This document shows positions 17,277 to 26,357 of a stretch of DNA of 64,000 nt, piece by piece. The first letter of the stretch is position 1. Every line of letters starts with the position of its first letter. The notes under the pieces are model-generated. The model was given only the letters and a program-made list of their open reading frames with translations, was not told the origin of the DNA and searched no databases. Made by a program: the position numbers and the translations under genes. The DNA is from Akkermansia muciniphila (GTDB lineage Bacteria; Verrucomicrobiota; Verrucomicrobiia; Limisphaerales; BJHT01), in assembly GCA_945861535.1 (NCBI GenBank), contig CAMAUZ010000021.1, positions 30,066 through 94,065 of the forward strand, written 5' to 3'.

Positions 17277-17831
17277 ATGAACCTCACGAAGTTCCTCTCG
17301 CTCGCAGCCTCCCTCCTGCTCCTCGGCGGACCGGCGGTGTCGGCCGCCGATTTCCATCGCGCGCACAAGTTTGAAACGTTCGCCGTCGGCCAATGGACCG
17401 GCTCGGACAAGGCCGGAATCTTGCGGTTCGGCAACGATTTCGGCGGCGGCCTGGGGCTGGGCTACAACCTCACCGATCATCTCAACGTGAACACGGATGT
17501 CGTGTTCTCACGGGTCAGTCTGGAGCGAGGCTCGGCGACCGTGAAGACCGACGCCAACCACATTGCCGCCCACGTCAACCTCGACGCCTACCTGTTGCAA
17601 GGCCCGATCGCTCCGTTTCTCACCGGCGGCCTGGGGGTGGATAGTTTCGACGGCAGCAGCGGTACGCTGAAAATTTCCAAGTCGGAACTCTCCTACAAAG
17701 TCGGCGCGGGCCTCCGCTGGGACATCAACAGCACCTTTTTTGCGAAGGCGATGTATCGCATCGCGTGGGCGGACATTCAGAATTCCGAACGCTTCCACAC
17801 CGTGTCGCTGATGCTCGGCATCAAGTTCTGA
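17277..17831 (+). CDS. Outer-membrane beta-barrel protein (OmpW/OmpA-barrel-like)
   Basis: This is a 184-residue protein. The signal peptide MNLTKFLSLAASLLLLGGPAVSAA gives the start at 17277; an in-frame ATG at 17241 would spoil it. The mature part alternates polar and hydrophobic residues in eight or so strands (FGGGLGLGYNLTDHLNVNTDVVF; SYKVGAGLRWDI; FAKAMYRIAWADI) and ends in 'SLMLGIKF' with the terminal Phe used by the BAM machinery. It is probably a small barrel of unknown cargo. It is convergent with a pseudopilin gene. Confidence 0.83.
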   Translation: MNLTKFLSLAASLLLLGGPAVSAADFHRAHKFETFAVGQWTGSDKAGILRFGNDFGGGLGLGYNLTDHLNVNTDVVFSRVSLERGSATVKTDANHIAAHVNLDAYLLQGPIAPFLTGGLGVDSFDGSSGTLKISKSELSYKVGAGLRWDINSTFFAKAMYRIAWADIQNSERFHTVSLMLGIKF

Positions 17832-17876
17832 CGCACCGGTGCCAGCGCGAATCCGTCCGGCTGGGAGGGCGTTCGG

Positions 17877-18581
17877 CTACTCCCAGCCGTCGCTGGAGTG
17901 GTAGCGCCACCAGTCGGCCTCGGCGGGATTGCCCGGGAAACGCGCGGCGTGGCCGTCGGCGTAGAGGGTATTGATGCCGAGGTTGTGCGGCATGTTCTGC
18001 GTGGGCGTCCAGTAGGGGACTTCCCAGAGCAACGTCGCACGCGAGTTGTCGAGCACGTCGGCGTCGAGGCGACCGCTGACCGGCTTGGCGGTGCCGTAGC
18101 CGACCCCGGGAATCCAGTAGATGTGGTTCCACACGTAGGAGGTTTGGTTGGCGACAATGAGGTTCTGCATCGTGGGCACCTTGATGCCAGCCGGGCAGTT
18201 GTACATGCCGGGGCGGAGTCCCGCCGGATTGGTCGCGACGTTGAGCGTGTTGCTGCCCAGATACTGCGCGATCATCTCGGGCAGATAATTGAAGTCCGCC
18301 CGCAGCGGATGGTCGGTCGGGCTCCACTGGCGGCCCCAGTTGCGACATAGCGGATAGCGGGAGTCCCAGTCGGCGGCGTAGAGCTGGATGCCGATGCCGA
18401 GCTGGCGAAGGCTGTTGATGCAGTAGGCTTGGTGCGACTTCTTCTTCGCGGAAGCGAGGGCGGGCAACAACAGGCTGGCGAGGACGCCGATGATGGCGAT
18501 GACCACGAGCAATTCGATGAGGGTGAACGCCCGCTCTGTGCGGCGACAGTCGTCGCCGCCGGGGAAAGGGTTGGACGACAT
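17877..18581 (-). CDS. Stand-alone pseudopilin (type II secretion-like, H-X9-DG)
   Basis: The protein has a short basic leader and the prepilin peptidase site before '[20 protein letters not shown]', then the N-terminal pilin helix (LPALASAKKKSHQAYCINS). The C-terminal region has 'HNLGINTLYADG', the H-X9-DG motif of the verrucomicrobial and planctomycete pseudopilins. Such proteins are processed by PilD and inserted in the inner membrane; their function is unknown. There is no secretion machinery beside it. Two paralogues lie at 23636 and 53020. Confidence 0.92.
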   Translation of the reverse strand: MSSNPFPGGDDCRRTERAFTLIELLVVIAIIGVLASLLLPALASAKKKSHQAYCINSLRQLGIGIQLYAADWDSRYPLCRNWGRQWSPTDHPLRADFNYLPEMIAQYLGSNTLNVATNPAGLRPGMYNCPAGIKVPTMQNLIVANQTSYVWNHIYWIPGVGYGTAKPVSGRLDADVLDNSRATLLWEVPYWTPTQNMPHNLGINTLYADGHAARFPGNPAEADWWRYHSSDGWE

Positions 18582-18645
18582 GGGCGCAGCCTATCGGTGG
18601 CGGGTGACCGGGCAAGGCAGTTTTTGACGGCAGAAAAACCAGTTG

Positions 18646-18863
18646 GAACCACGAAACACATGAAAGGAAAAGGCCTGGCGGGTGCGGAGCATTCAACCTG
18701 GAAAAAGCAGTGGAAACCACGAAAGACACGAAAAGCACGAAAGGAGAGGGGCTGGCGAAAACGGGAGGTGTCATCGGGCGGGTGAGGTATTCGGATGTCG
18801 AGTAACCATGCTTCCGCCCCTTGTTTTCCGGCTTTTTGTGTCTTTCGTGTCTTTCGTGGTCCT
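18646..18863. repeat. Word-repeat hairpin (ACCACGAAAGACACGAAA arms), with a doubled left arm
   Basis: Two purine-rich left arms lie at 18646-18675 (GGAACCACGAAACACATGAA) and 18712-18750 (GAAACCACGAAAGACACGAA). The single inverse arm is at 18830-18863 (TGTGTCTTTCGTGTCTTTCG). The extra left arm suggests partial duplication. It shares its word family with the element at 44097-44237. Confidence 0.83.
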
Positions 18864-18972
18864 ACGCAACTGCCGTTCTTAAGTGGAACGAAGGAACGGC
18901 GACGGTGCATCCCGACGAGGCTGGCGAGGGAACTTCGCGGCCGGCGCGCGGGCGGTCTCAGGTTGTGTGAAA

Positions 18973-19047
18973 GGTAGCCGCCGAGGTGACGAGGCGGAGG
19001 CGACCCAACGCGAATGCCGCAGGAATCCGCCTGCCAACGTACCCCCT
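18973..19047. repeat. Second copy of palindromic repeat family E
   Basis: GGTAGCCGCCGAGGTGACGA begins at 18973 and matches the element at 1380. The right half is diverged (CGCCTGCCAACGTACCCCC). The gap 18582-19379 contains only repeats and the dyad described next; I see no gene in it. Confidence 0.75.
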
Positions 19048-19119
19048 CCGCCTCCGGATTCCGTGGCCGTTATCTGCACGAAAAACACAAATGCTTAACG
19101 CCTTGCCAGCAATCAGTTT

Positions 19120-19155
19120 GACAAAACTTTGTCGCATATACGACAAAGTTTTGTC
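19120..19155. promoter_or_regulatory. Perfect 15-bp dyad, GACAAAACTTTGTCG-N6-CGACAAAGTTTTGTC
   Basis: The two 15-nt arms are exact inverted copies around CATATA, and each arm contains its own half-symmetry (ACAAA...TTTGT). It is AT-rich in a GC-rich setting and has no neighbouring start codon within 200 bp. It could be an operator, a terminator without a U tract, or a target site of a mobile element. Confidence 0.6.
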
Positions 19156-19379
19156 GTGGCTTGGGGGCGGGCTTTCCGGGGGCTATGGGCAAATTCGCAA
19201 GCCTTGGGAAATGGGCAGAGACTGGTCATCTCCCCCGCTCGGCCTTCTGAGTACGATGGCCCCATGCTGCGCCTTCTCTTGGCGCTCGGGTTCTCCGCAC
19301 GTCGGCGGCTGCGGAGCGTCGCCGGTTTCAGACAGCCTGGGGCTGTCCGCCACGCCAGATGGCAGCGATGACGTCGCGC

Positions 19380-20618
19380 TTACAGGCGGAGGAAGACGTT
19401 GCGCTGATAGAGGAAACGCGCGAAGAGCACGGCCAGCGCGAGGCCGGCGACGGAGATGACAATGTCGCCACTGCCGGGCGCGAGGGCGGTGTCGCAGAAG
19501 CGTTTCACGTCGCCGCCGACGAGGCGCGTGGCGACTTTGCCGTAGCCGCCGACGAGGTTGCCCACGACGTAGATGGTGATCGGATTCAGTCCGATCCACA
19601 CGAAGGGCTGGCACCAGCGCTGCCATTTCAAGACATCGACGAGGAGGTAGAACGCGGCGAGCAGCAGCGCGCTGTAACCGCCGGCGACGAGGACGAAGGA
19701 GGAGGACCACATTTTCTTCACGACGGGAAATTGCAGGCCCCAGGCAAAGCCCAGCAGCACGCCCGCCACGCCGAAGGACACGAGGTAGATGAGCTTCCAT
19801 TGGTCGCAAAAGTTCGCGCTGCGCAGGAGCAGTCCGGCGAAGATGCCGAGCAAGCACGTCGCGATGGCGGGGAGCGTGCTGAGGAGTCCTTCGGGGTCCC
19901 AATAGGTGTCGTATTTTTTGCCGGGCAAGAATTGGAAATCGACGTGGTGGGCGAGGTTGTAGCCCGGTTCGAAGCGGCCGCTGACGCGGTTGGTGGTGTT
20001 CAGGAAAAGCTGGCGGGCGTCGGCGGGGCCGGTCGCGGCGGTGAGTTTTGCGACGTTGCCTTTGTCGAGCCGGAGGTCGCGGATGGGCACGACGGTCATG
20101 AGCGCCCAGTAGCCGAGGAGAATGCCGGCGCAGATGCCGACGAGGGCGCGGGGTTTGAAAAAGCAGAACAGCAGCCCGGCGCCGGCGTAGGCGAGTGCGA
20201 TGCGTTGGAGCACGCCGAGGAGTCGGATGTCGGGCCACGCGGCGTTGAGTCCGCCGGAATAAAAAATGCCCAGCGCGAACAACAGCGCGCTCCGCGTGGC
20301 GATGCGACGGATCGCCGGAGCGCGGCCCTGCTCCGCGATGGTGCGGGTGAGCGACCACACGAGAGACACGCCAACGATGAAAACGAAGAGCGGAAAGATC
20401 AGGTCGTAGAAGGCGAAGCCGGCCCAGTCCTTGTGCTCGAGCTGTCCGGCGAGCAGGCGCAGGAAAGCAGAGTCGCTGTCCTTGCCCGGCGCGCACACGG
20501 CTGCGCCCGCGCCGATGATCCAGAGCATGTCGAAGCCGCGGAGGGCATCGAGGGAGAGGAGCCGCGTGCTGGCGTTGGGCCGAGGGGCAACGAGGGGGTC
20601 GGTGGCGGCAGGGGTCAT
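19380..20618 (-). CDS. HGSNAT-like / DUF5009 membrane acyltransferase
   Basis: This is a 412-residue inner-membrane protein with about 10-11 hydrophobic segments. The N-terminal 'RLLSLDALRGFDMLWIIG' is the hallmark of the family containing heparan-alpha-glucosaminide N-acetyltransferase and bacterial NagX-like proteins, which move acyl groups across the membrane onto sugars. A periplasmic loop (FEPGYNLAHHVDFQFLPGKK...DPEGLLSTLPA) is typical of DUF5009 members. A role in amino-sugar or glycan acetylation is inferred from the family only. The gene is alone, with repeats on both sides. Confidence 0.85.
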   Translation of the reverse strand: MTPAATDPLVAPRPNASTRLLSLDALRGFDMLWIIGAGAAVCAPGKDSDSAFLRLLAGQLEHKDWAGFAFYDLIFPLFVFIVGVSLVWSLTRTIAEQGRAPAIRRIATRSALLFALGIFYSGGLNAAWPDIRLLGVLQRIALAYAGAGLLFCFFKPRALVGICAGILLGYWALMTVVPIRDLRLDKGNVAKLTAATGPADARQLFLNTTNRVSGRFEPGYNLAHHVDFQFLPGKKYDTYWDPEGLLSTLPAIATCLLGIFAGLLLRSANFCDQWKLIYLVSFGVAGVLLGFAWGLQFPVVKKMWSSSFVLVAGGYSALLLAAFYLLVDVLKWQRWCQPFVWIGLNPITIYVVGNLVGGYGKVATRLVGGDVKRFCDTALAPGSGDIVISVAGLALAVLFARFLYQRNVFLRL

Positions 20619-20729
20619 GAGCGGGGGCTCGCCGCGGCGATGACTGCGAAGTTGGAACCGCCGGGATGATTACCGAGATGCGAAGAACCGGGTGGGGCGA
20701 AGACGCAGGCGCAATCGGGCGTTGAGGGA

Positions 20730-20890
20730 GACGCGTGATTGGGTTGGCGGCGCGGGACGGAGCCGCGCGTGAGCACAGCCGAGTTGGGCAGGGGAATTTG
20801 GCGCAAGGGAATGGGAGGGGACGAATTGGAGGCGGTCCGGACGGGCTGGCCGTACAGCGGAAGAATTGTCGCGGCACGCGAGGATTTTTC
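20730..20890. repeat. Interspersed ~150-bp unit, family H (GAGTTGGGCAGGGGAATTTG)
   Basis: The block 'GAGCACAGCCGAGTTGGGCA' followed by GGGGAATTTGGCGCAAGGGAATGGGAGG-like DNA, a GC-rich spacer and 'GGCACGCGAGGATTTTTCC' recurs at 28340-28431 and 61000-61147. It is less palindromic than the other families and keeps the same order of blocks. Confidence 0.72.
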
Positions 20891-20892
20891 CT

Positions 20893-21022
20893 GGAGCGCG
20901 GCTGTGTGCGCAGCGCACCAGGCGCAGCGGGTTGGCCGCAGGGGACGCGTCCGATTCCGCCGGGAGGCTACGAGGTTTCGTGACCGCTGCGGCTGGTCCT
21001 CGGCGGACACAGCCGCGCTCCT
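20893..21022. repeat. Large palindromic repeat, family B (GGAGCGCGGCTGTGT)
   Basis: 'GGAGCGCGGCTGTGTGCGCA' near 20893 is mirrored by 'GGACACAGCCGCGCTCC' near 21004-21020, with an inner CGCAGCGGGTTGG / CCGCTGCGGCTGG pair, giving a ~130-bp hairpin. A half copy is at 40509-40545. Apart from this and the preceding unit, the 20619-21099 gap shows nothing. Confidence 0.78.
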
Positions 21023-21099
21023 TGGGTTGAGGCTCCGCCGCGCGGGGTTCACCGCGTCGGTGTGGCTGATGCCGCTGGTCGCCACGGGACAGTTACGCT

Positions 21100-21585
21100 T
21101 CAGCGGTCGAGGGAATCGATCACGGTCTTGAGGTGGATCAGGTTCATGCCGACGCTTTCGGGCGCGAGTTCGGGGGTGTCTTCATTGCCGGACATGAGGA
21201 CTTCGAGCATGGCGGTGAGGAGCGGCTGTTGGTTGTAGCCTTCCAGCATCCGCTCGATGGCTTCCTGAAAGTGCATTTCCGAAGCTTCGTCGAGGTTCAT
21301 CACCATCTGCATGTTGCGCTCGTCGGTTTCCATGAGCGGGTCTTCGCCAACTTCGGGCAGGCCGCCGCGTTCGCCGGAGAGGACCTCGAAAATCATCAAG
21401 CCGAGGTAGAGGAGGTCGCCGCGGTTTTCTTCTTCCACGAACTCCTCGTCGCCGGCGAGAAGGTAGGCCATGAGGAAGGGCTGCTGTTCGCTGAAGCGTT
21501 TGAAACGGCTTTGCATTTCGGCGTCATCGTGGGCTTCGAAGCGGTCGATGATGAGGTCCACGGTTTCGCGGGAGATGGGTTTCAT
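21100..21585 (-). CDS. Conserved hypothetical acidic protein, 161 aa
   Basis: I do not recognise a domain. The protein is soluble, mostly helical by appearance and strongly acidic (EEFVEEENRGDLLYLGLMIF; GNEDTPELAPESVG), with no signal peptide. It lies 130 bp upstream of the yhbY-like gene in the same direction, so the two may be co-transcribed. No role can be assigned. Confidence 0.65.
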   Translation of the reverse strand: MKPISRETVDLIIDRFEAHDDAEMQSRFKRFSEQQPFLMAYLLAGDEEFVEEENRGDLLYLGLMIFEVLSGERGGLPEVGEDPLMETDERNMQMVMNLDEASEMHFQEAIERMLEGYNQQPLLTAMLEVLMSGNEDTPELAPESVGMNLIHLKTVIDSLDR

Positions 21586-21669
21586 GGGTGGGGAAAAGCG
21601 GTGGGGTAGAGGTTTTGGGGGCGATGGGGGAAAATTAGGGCGGTGGAAAAAGGCGAACGCGGCGGCGGT

Positions 21670-21969
21670 TTAGAAGGTGATCTTGCGGCGCTCAGGCGCG
21701 GGTTGTTCGCGGTAGAGGAGCGCGGTGTTCCCGACGCGCTGGACGAGGTGGCTCAGGGATTTTTCGGCGAGCTGCGGCGCGAGGATTTTCTTCTGATCCT
21801 TGAAATCGCCGAATTTGATTTTGATGAGTTCGTGCTGGTCGAGAGCTTCGTTCAGGCTTTTGACAAAGGCTTCGGAGACGCCGTTGCGGCCGAGGACGAG
21901 CACGGGATCGAGGCGCTGACCGAGGGCTTTGAGTTTGCGGATTTGGGGGTTGGTGAGGTCGGGGGGCAT
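21670..21969 (-). CDS. yhbY: YhbY-family (CRM domain) RNA-binding protein
   Basis: The 99 residues are one CRM domain: 'LTNPQIRKLKALGQRLDPVL', then the GxxG-type loop 'LGRNGVSEAFVKSLNEAL' and 'HELIKIKFGDFKDQKK'. E. coli YhbY binds the pre-50S particle near 23S rRNA; a ribosome assembly role is expected here. The length matches the family. A word-repeat hairpin lies immediately upstream (21984-22170), so the promoter must lie in or beyond it. Confidence 0.88.
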   Translation of the reverse strand: MPPDLTNPQIRKLKALGQRLDPVLVLGRNGVSEAFVKSLNEALDQHELIKIKFGDFKDQKKILAPQLAEKSLSHLVQRVGNTALLYREQPAPERRKITF

Positions 21970-21983
21970 GGGGAGGGGGGAGG

Positions 21984-22170
21984 TAAAATGGTAAAAAGGG
22001 AAATGGTAAAAGGGTTGAAGGGGTAAGAGATGGGAAGATTGGCGGACTGCTCAGGATGAAGCTCTCTGGACAAGGGTACTCATCGGCCGGACTTTTTACT
22101 TTTCAACTTTTCAACTCTTCGACGTGTCAACTCGTCGCCTTTCAACGTTTGAACCCTTCAACACTGGCTG
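21984..22170. repeat. Word-repeat hairpin (AAATGGTAAAAGGGTTGAAG arms)
   Basis: The left arm (21984-22026) is a purine tract of ATGGTAAAAAGGG and GTTGAAGGGG words. The right arm (22090-22170) is TTTTTACTTTTCAACTTTTC followed by a longer run of TCAACNC words (CTTTCAACGTTTGAACCCTT). The right arm is about twice as long as the left and looks expanded. The word set overlaps that of 11256-11344. Confidence 0.78.
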
Positions 22171-22175
22171 CTCAA

Positions 22176-22802
22176 TCACAGCCGTTTTACGCGGATGTTT
22201 TTGTAGTGGATGACGCTCTTGGGATCGTGGGCTTGGAGGGCGAAGGTGCCGTCGCTGATTTTGCGGGGGAAGTCTTTGCCGGGTTTGTAGTCGGCGGGTT
22301 CGGTGTATTCCATGACGGTCTTGCCGTCGATTTTCACGGTGACGTGGTTGCCCTGGACGATGATGTGCTGGGTCCACCACACGTTGTCCTTGGCGGCGGA
22401 TTCCTTGACGTTGACGACGTCGTAGAGGCTGCCGGTTTTCTTCCAGTCGCCGTGGGTGTTGTTGACCTGGGTCTCGAAGCCGTGCTTGGGCCAGCCGGTT
22501 TCCTGATAGCGGGTGTGAAAGTAAATGCCGCCGTTGGAGCCGGGCGCGGTCTTCACGTCCACCTTGAGTTCGAAATTGGTGAACGGCGTTTCGTCGCCGA
22601 CGTAGTAAAGGTGGTTGCGGTTGCCGTGCGCGACGAACGCGCCGTCCTCGAGCTTCCAGGTGTCCTTGTTTTCATTGGCCATCTTCCAGCCGGCGAAGCT
22701 CTTGCCGTCGCCGATGGTCGTGAAACCGGGTTCGGGTTCCGCGGCGAGGGCGGTGAAGGACAACGCCGCGGAGAAACACGCGAGCAGGAGCAGATTTTTC
22801 AT
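22176..22802 (-). CDS. DUF1080 (3-keto-disaccharide hydrolase-type) secreted protein
   Basis: The signal peptide [22 protein letters not shown] fixes the start at 22802. The mature 188 residues are the LamG-like DUF1080 jelly roll: '[16 protein letters not shown]', '[20 protein letters not shown]', '[20 protein letters not shown]' and a terminal '[20 protein letters not shown]'. Family members include 3-keto-glycoside hydrolases, so a periplasmic role in sugar breakdown is plausible. DUF1080 proteins are greatly expanded in planctomycetes and verrucomicrobia. Confidence 0.92.
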   Translation of the reverse strand: MKNLLLLACFSAALSFTALAAEPEPGFTTIGDGKSFAGWKMANENKDTWKLEDGAFVAHGNRNHLYYVGDETPFTNFELKVDVKTAPGSNGGIYFHTRYQETGWPKHGFETQVNNTHGDWKKTGSLYDVVNVKESAAKDNVWWTQHIIVQGNHVTVKIDGKTVMEYTEPADYKPGKDFPRKISDGTFALQAHDPKSVIHYKNIRVKRL

Positions 22803-22977
22803 GGAGGAGATACTTGGCGGTCGGGTGGGACGCTGCCAAGCAATTTGCGGGAAGTGGCCGCCGGAACCGGATTTCACCCCGCATTTGAAAACGTCACTTT
22901 CCAAAACTTGACCCCGCCGAAGTGCGCCGGGAAACTGGCGGCGGTTCGATAATAGTCAATCATCACCCACCCAACCC

Positions 22978-23403
22978 ATGAATCCCAAGCGCCTCCTCAT
23001 TGCCATTCCCGTCGCCTTCGTTTTTGTCGTGGCGAGCGACTTCGTCATCCACGGCGTGTGGCTGAAGGACACGTACGGGGCAACCGCGAGCCTGTGGCGC
23101 TCGGAGACGGAGATGCAGGCGCGCATGGGCTGGATGTTTGGTGGGCAGTTCCTGGCGGCGATGACGTTTGTGGTGTTGTGGGCGCGGGGTTTTGCCGAAA
23201 AGGCCTGCCTGAAGTGCGCGGTGATGTACGGCCTGTTCATGGGTCTGTTCAGCCAGGCGGCCACGATCATGACCTACGTCGTGACGCCCGTGCCGGCGGA
23301 GATTCCGCTCAAGTGGTTTTTCGCTGGCCTCGTGCAGGCAGTGCTGCTCGGGGTGGTGACGTTTTTCGTTTACCGGCCAAAGCCGGCGACGCAGCAGAGG
23401 TGA
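22978..23403 (+). CDS. Hypothetical membrane protein with four predicted helices, 141 aa
   Basis: Four hydrophobic stretches are visible (LLIAIPVAFVFVVASDFVI; GGQFLAAMTFVVLWARG; VMYGLFMGLFSQAATIM; WFFAGLVQAVLLGVVTFFVY). There is a conserved-looking 'HGVWLKDTY' after the first helix, which reminds me of DUF1761-like membrane proteins, but the match is weak. The start at 22978 follows 'CACCCACCCAACCC' with no obvious ribosome-binding site. It is divergent from the DUF1080 gene. Confidence 0.72.
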   Translation: MNPKRLLIAIPVAFVFVVASDFVIHGVWLKDTYGATASLWRSETEMQARMGWMFGGQFLAAMTFVVLWARGFAEKACLKCAVMYGLFMGLFSQAATIMTYVVTPVPAEIPLKWFFAGLVQAVLLGVVTFFVYRPKPATQQR

Positions 23404-23461
23404 GCGGCGGCGCGGGGGCGGGCCACGGACACGCTGGGCAGAGCGGCGGTTTCCGTTTCAG

Positions 23462-23500
23462 GCGGACGTTTCTGCGGCGTAAACGCCGCGCTCCGGCGAC
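23462..23500. repeat. Half copy of repeat family A
   Basis: 'GGACGTTTCTGCGGCGTAAA' followed by CGCCGCGCTCCGG matches the inner half of the family A palindrome at 13398. It lies between the membrane protein and a pseudopilin gene. Confidence 0.65.
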
Positions 23501-23635
23501 CGTGCGCGACGGCGTGGACGGGCCTTCGCCGGCCCGCAATGCGGTTGACGGAGCACACGCGGTTCGGCGGCGTCGCGTCACATCATTTCCCCCCCGAGCC
23601 GTGCCGCGGTATGGCCCTGGAGAACTCAATCTCGT

Positions 23636-24340
23636 ATGAAATCGAAATCGTTCCTTCCCCTGCCCCACCGGGCGTTCACGCTCATCGAGTTGCTGGTGGT
23701 GATCGCCATCATCGGCATCCTCGCCTCCATGCTGCTGCCCGCGTTGGGACGGGCGAAGGTGAAAGCCTACAACGTGAAGTGTGTCTCGAACCTGAAGCAG
23801 TTGGGCATCGCCATGGCGTTGTACAACGGGGACCACGAAGGCTATTTCCCCTACGCCGGGCCGGGGGTGAACTGGCCGCAGATGTCGTTCGTGAACGCGT
23901 GGGTGTTGCTGAATCGGTACATCGGTACCAACGGCAACTTCTATCTCTGCGCGGCCGACAAGGGGATTCCGTGGAACGTGGACTGGTGCCTGGCCAATCC
24001 GGGATTCGGTCTCGCCACGAACGCACTGCCGATGGCCAACTCCTATTACTATCCAACCCAGTACTATCGCGACGATGCCAACGGCCCGATGCAGATGCGC
24101 CACGAGTCGCACGTCGGCTATCCCACCGCGAAGGTCATGATGACCTGCTACGCCGGCCCGGATGCGACGCCCCTCGGCTCCAAGAACATCGTCCACGGCT
24201 CCGAAGGTCTGCCCCTGCTCTTCGCCGACGGTCATGCGGGCTACATCAATTACAACAGCATCAACACCACCGCACCGTTTGGGCCATACAACTTCGACTG
24301 GACCATCGGGGGATTGAAGGACGGCAAGGATTTGAAGTAG
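23636..24340 (+). CDS. Stand-alone pseudopilin (type II secretion-like)
   Basis: This 234-residue protein has the leader [13 protein letters not shown], the processing site before '[20 protein letters not shown]', and a pilin helix. The C-terminal half has several aromatic-rich segments ([14 protein letters not shown]) and '[15 protein letters not shown]', a variant of the H-X9-DG motif with one extra residue. It is the paralogue of the proteins at 17877 and 53020. There is no secretion operon nearby; it may be an inner-membrane or surface pseudopilin of unknown use. Confidence 0.92.
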   Translation: MKSKSFLPLPHRAFTLIELLVVIAIIGILASMLLPALGRAKVKAYNVKCVSNLKQLGIAMALYNGDHEGYFPYAGPGVNWPQMSFVNAWVLLNRYIGTNGNFYLCAADKGIPWNVDWCLANPGFGLATNALPMANSYYYPTQYYRDDANGPMQMRHESHVGYPTAKVMMTCYAGPDATPLGSKNIVHGSEGLPLLFADGHAGYINYNSINTTAPFGPYNFDWTIGGLKDGKDLK

Positions 24341-24472
24341 CGTCTGCGCGACCGGATGGCACGCGCAACTCGCTTCGCGGAGACGGCTTGCCGCCGGATT
24401 CCTCGGCACCATTGGCCGGGATAGTTCAGGAAATTTTTGTTCTCGGGTCATTCGTGAAGCCTTGAATTCATT

Positions 24473-25867
24473 ATGAAAAACACCACCCGGTCGCTCGTTC
24501 TATTCCTTCTCGTCGCCGGCCTGACCGCGGAAATCGCGGGGGCGGCGGACGTTTCGCAGATGCGCCCGGTCGGCGCGGCGCGGATCAACATCACTCCGGA
24601 TTATCCGGTGCGGCTCACCGGCTACGGCGGGCGGCGCACGGCGTTCGAGGCTGTCGAGCAGCCGATCTGGGCGAAGGCGCTCGCGTTCGGCAGCGACGCG
24701 GAGGGAACTGCGGTGCTGGTGACGGTGGATAATTGCGGCGTGCCCGCGAGCCTGCGGGAGGCGGTGCTAAAACGGGTGCAGGCGAAGAGCACGGTGAACA
24801 ACGAGCGGTTTGCGATCTGCTCGTCGCACACGCATTCGGCGCCGGCGTTGGCGGGGGCGCTGGTCAATATTTTCAGCATGGATATTTCCCCCGAGGATCA
24901 GGCGGGCATCGACCGTTACACGCGCGACCTGACTGACAAACTCGAACAGGTCGTGATGGCGGCGCTCGCCGCGCGAAAGCCGGCGGAACTCGCGTGGGCG
25001 GAGGGGAAGGTGGGGTTTGCGAAGAACCGGCGGCTGCCGACGATCAAGGGGTTTCAGAACAGTCCGTATCCGCAAGGCCCGACCGATCACGCGCTGCCGG
25101 TGCTGCGCGCCACGGATGCCGCGGGCAGGGTGGTCGCGATTTTCACGAGCTACGCGTGTCACTGCACGACGGTGGGCTTCAACCGCGTTCACGGTGACTG
25201 GGCGGGGTGCGCGCAGGAGTTTCTCGAGCGCGATTTTCCCGGCGCGGTGGTGTTGACGGCGGTCGGTTGCGGCGCGGATCAGAATCCGTATCCGCGCGGC
25301 ACCTACGATCTGGCGCGGCAGCACGGGCGCGAACTCACGAGCGAGGTGGCGCGGGTGCTGACGGGGAAGTTCAACCCGCTGCCCAATGCTTTGAACTGTC
25401 GCGCGACGCAACTGGAGCTGCCGTTTGACACGCTGCCGACACGGGCGGAGTGGGAGGCGAAAGCGCGGGACAAGGCGACGACCGTGGCTTATCACGCGCG
25501 GAAGAATCTGGCGCGGCTCGACCGCGGGGAGACGATCCCGACGACGCTGCCGTATCTGGTGCAGACGTGGTCGTTCGGCGCGGAGCTGGTGATGGTGTTC
25601 CTGCCGGGCGAGGTCGTGGTTGATTACTCGCTGCGGCTCAAGACGGAGCTGGACCGCTCGCGGGTCTGGGTCAACGCCTACGCCAACGATGTGCCGTGCT
25701 ACATCCCGTCGCGCCGGGTGCTCGAGGAGGGCGGCTACGAGGCGGCTTCGGCGATGCTCTTTTACGATCGGCCGACGAAGTTCGCGCCGTTGGTCGAGGA
25801 GGTCATCATTGAAGGCGTGAGGGCGATCACGCCCGGGACGTTCTTGAATGGCGGGGGACGAAGGTAG
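24473..25867 (+). CDS. Neutral/alkaline ceramidase-like secreted hydrolase
   Basis: This is a 464-residue protein with signal peptide MKNTTRSLVLFLLVAGLTAEIAGAA. The core carries 'VGAARINITPDYPVRLTGYG' and the metal-site 'CSSHTHSAPAL', as in the N-terminal domain of neutral ceramidases, plus 'YACHCTTVGFNRVHGDW' with further His ligands. Only the N-terminal ceramidase domain is present and the usual C-terminal immunoglobulin-like domain is absent, as in many planctomycete and verrucomicrobial paralogues whose substrates are unknown. It follows the pseudopilin gene by 130 bp. Confidence 0.88.
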   Translation: MKNTTRSLVLFLLVAGLTAEIAGAADVSQMRPVGAARINITPDYPVRLTGYGGRRTAFEAVEQPIWAKALAFGSDAEGTAVLVTVDNCGVPASLREAVLKRVQAKSTVNNERFAICSSHTHSAPALAGALVNIFSMDISPEDQAGIDRYTRDLTDKLEQVVMAALAARKPAELAWAEGKVGFAKNRRLPTIKGFQNSPYPQGPTDHALPVLRATDAAGRVVAIFTSYACHCTTVGFNRVHGDWAGCAQEFLERDFPGAVVLTAVGCGADQNPYPRGTYDLARQHGRELTSEVARVLTGKFNPLPNALNCRATQLELPFDTLPTRAEWEAKARDKATTVAYHARKNLARLDRGETIPTTLPYLVQTWSFGAELVMVFLPGEVVVDYSLRLKTELDRSRVWVNAYANDVPCYIPSRRVLEEGGYEAASAMLFYDRPTKFAPLVEEVIIEGVRAITPGTFLNGGGRR

Positions 25868-26054
25868 GGGCGTGATGCTTAGTCCGGGATCCGTGATCCG
25901 GGAGGCGGGGCGACGCGCTTGTTTCTTTATGCGGCGGCGATGGGCGCTCGTGGAGAGGGAGTGTTGAAATCGTAGGCGGATAGGCGCTTTGCGAAGGTGA
26001 CGGATTTCTTCGCGCGATCCGGATGTGATTCGCCAACGGCCGGGCGGAAATGTC

Positions 26055-26127
26055 GGCAAGGGAAAGGAGGCAAAGGAATGGGAACCAGAAGTTCCATTCC
26101 TTTGCCCCCATTCCTTTGCCATTCCTC
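26055..26127. repeat. Word-repeat hairpin (GGCAAAGGAATGGGAAC arms)
   Basis: The left arm GGAGGCAAAGGAATGGGAAC and the right arm GTTCCATTCCTTTGCCCCCA form a compact hairpin with loop CAGAA, and the right arm is followed by another ATTCCTTTGCC word. It is one of the two main elements in the gene-free stretch 25868-26555. Confidence 0.82.
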
Positions 26128-26232
26128 GGGGAATTCGCCCGTGAGCGCCGTTGAGTGCGAAGTGGCGGGAGGGAGGGGAGGGCCGGGAGGAACCGATCAC
26201 CTCGGTCCATAGCCCGGATTTTTCATGCACAT

Positions 26233-26357
26233 TTTGTAGCACAGGCTTCCAAGCCTGCTGTAGCGCGGGTTTCTAAACCCGCCGCGCGCTCGGCGAGGCC
26301 GACACCCTGCCGACTTGGAAGTCGGCGACACAGCAGGTTTGGAAACCTGCGCTACAC
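26233..26357. repeat. Palindromic repeat, family C (GTAGCGCGGGTTTCCAAACC)
   Basis: 'GTAGCACAGGCTTCCAAGCC' and 'TGTAGCGCGGGTTTCTAAAC' at the left are matched by inverted 'CAGGTTTGGAAACCTGCGCT' at the right. The nested units CAGGCTTCCAAGCCTG, CGGGTTTCTAAACCCG and GACTTGGAAGTC are each palindromic. Related copies are at 38404-38460 and 42560-42610. Nothing else is seen in 25868-26555. Confidence 0.8.
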
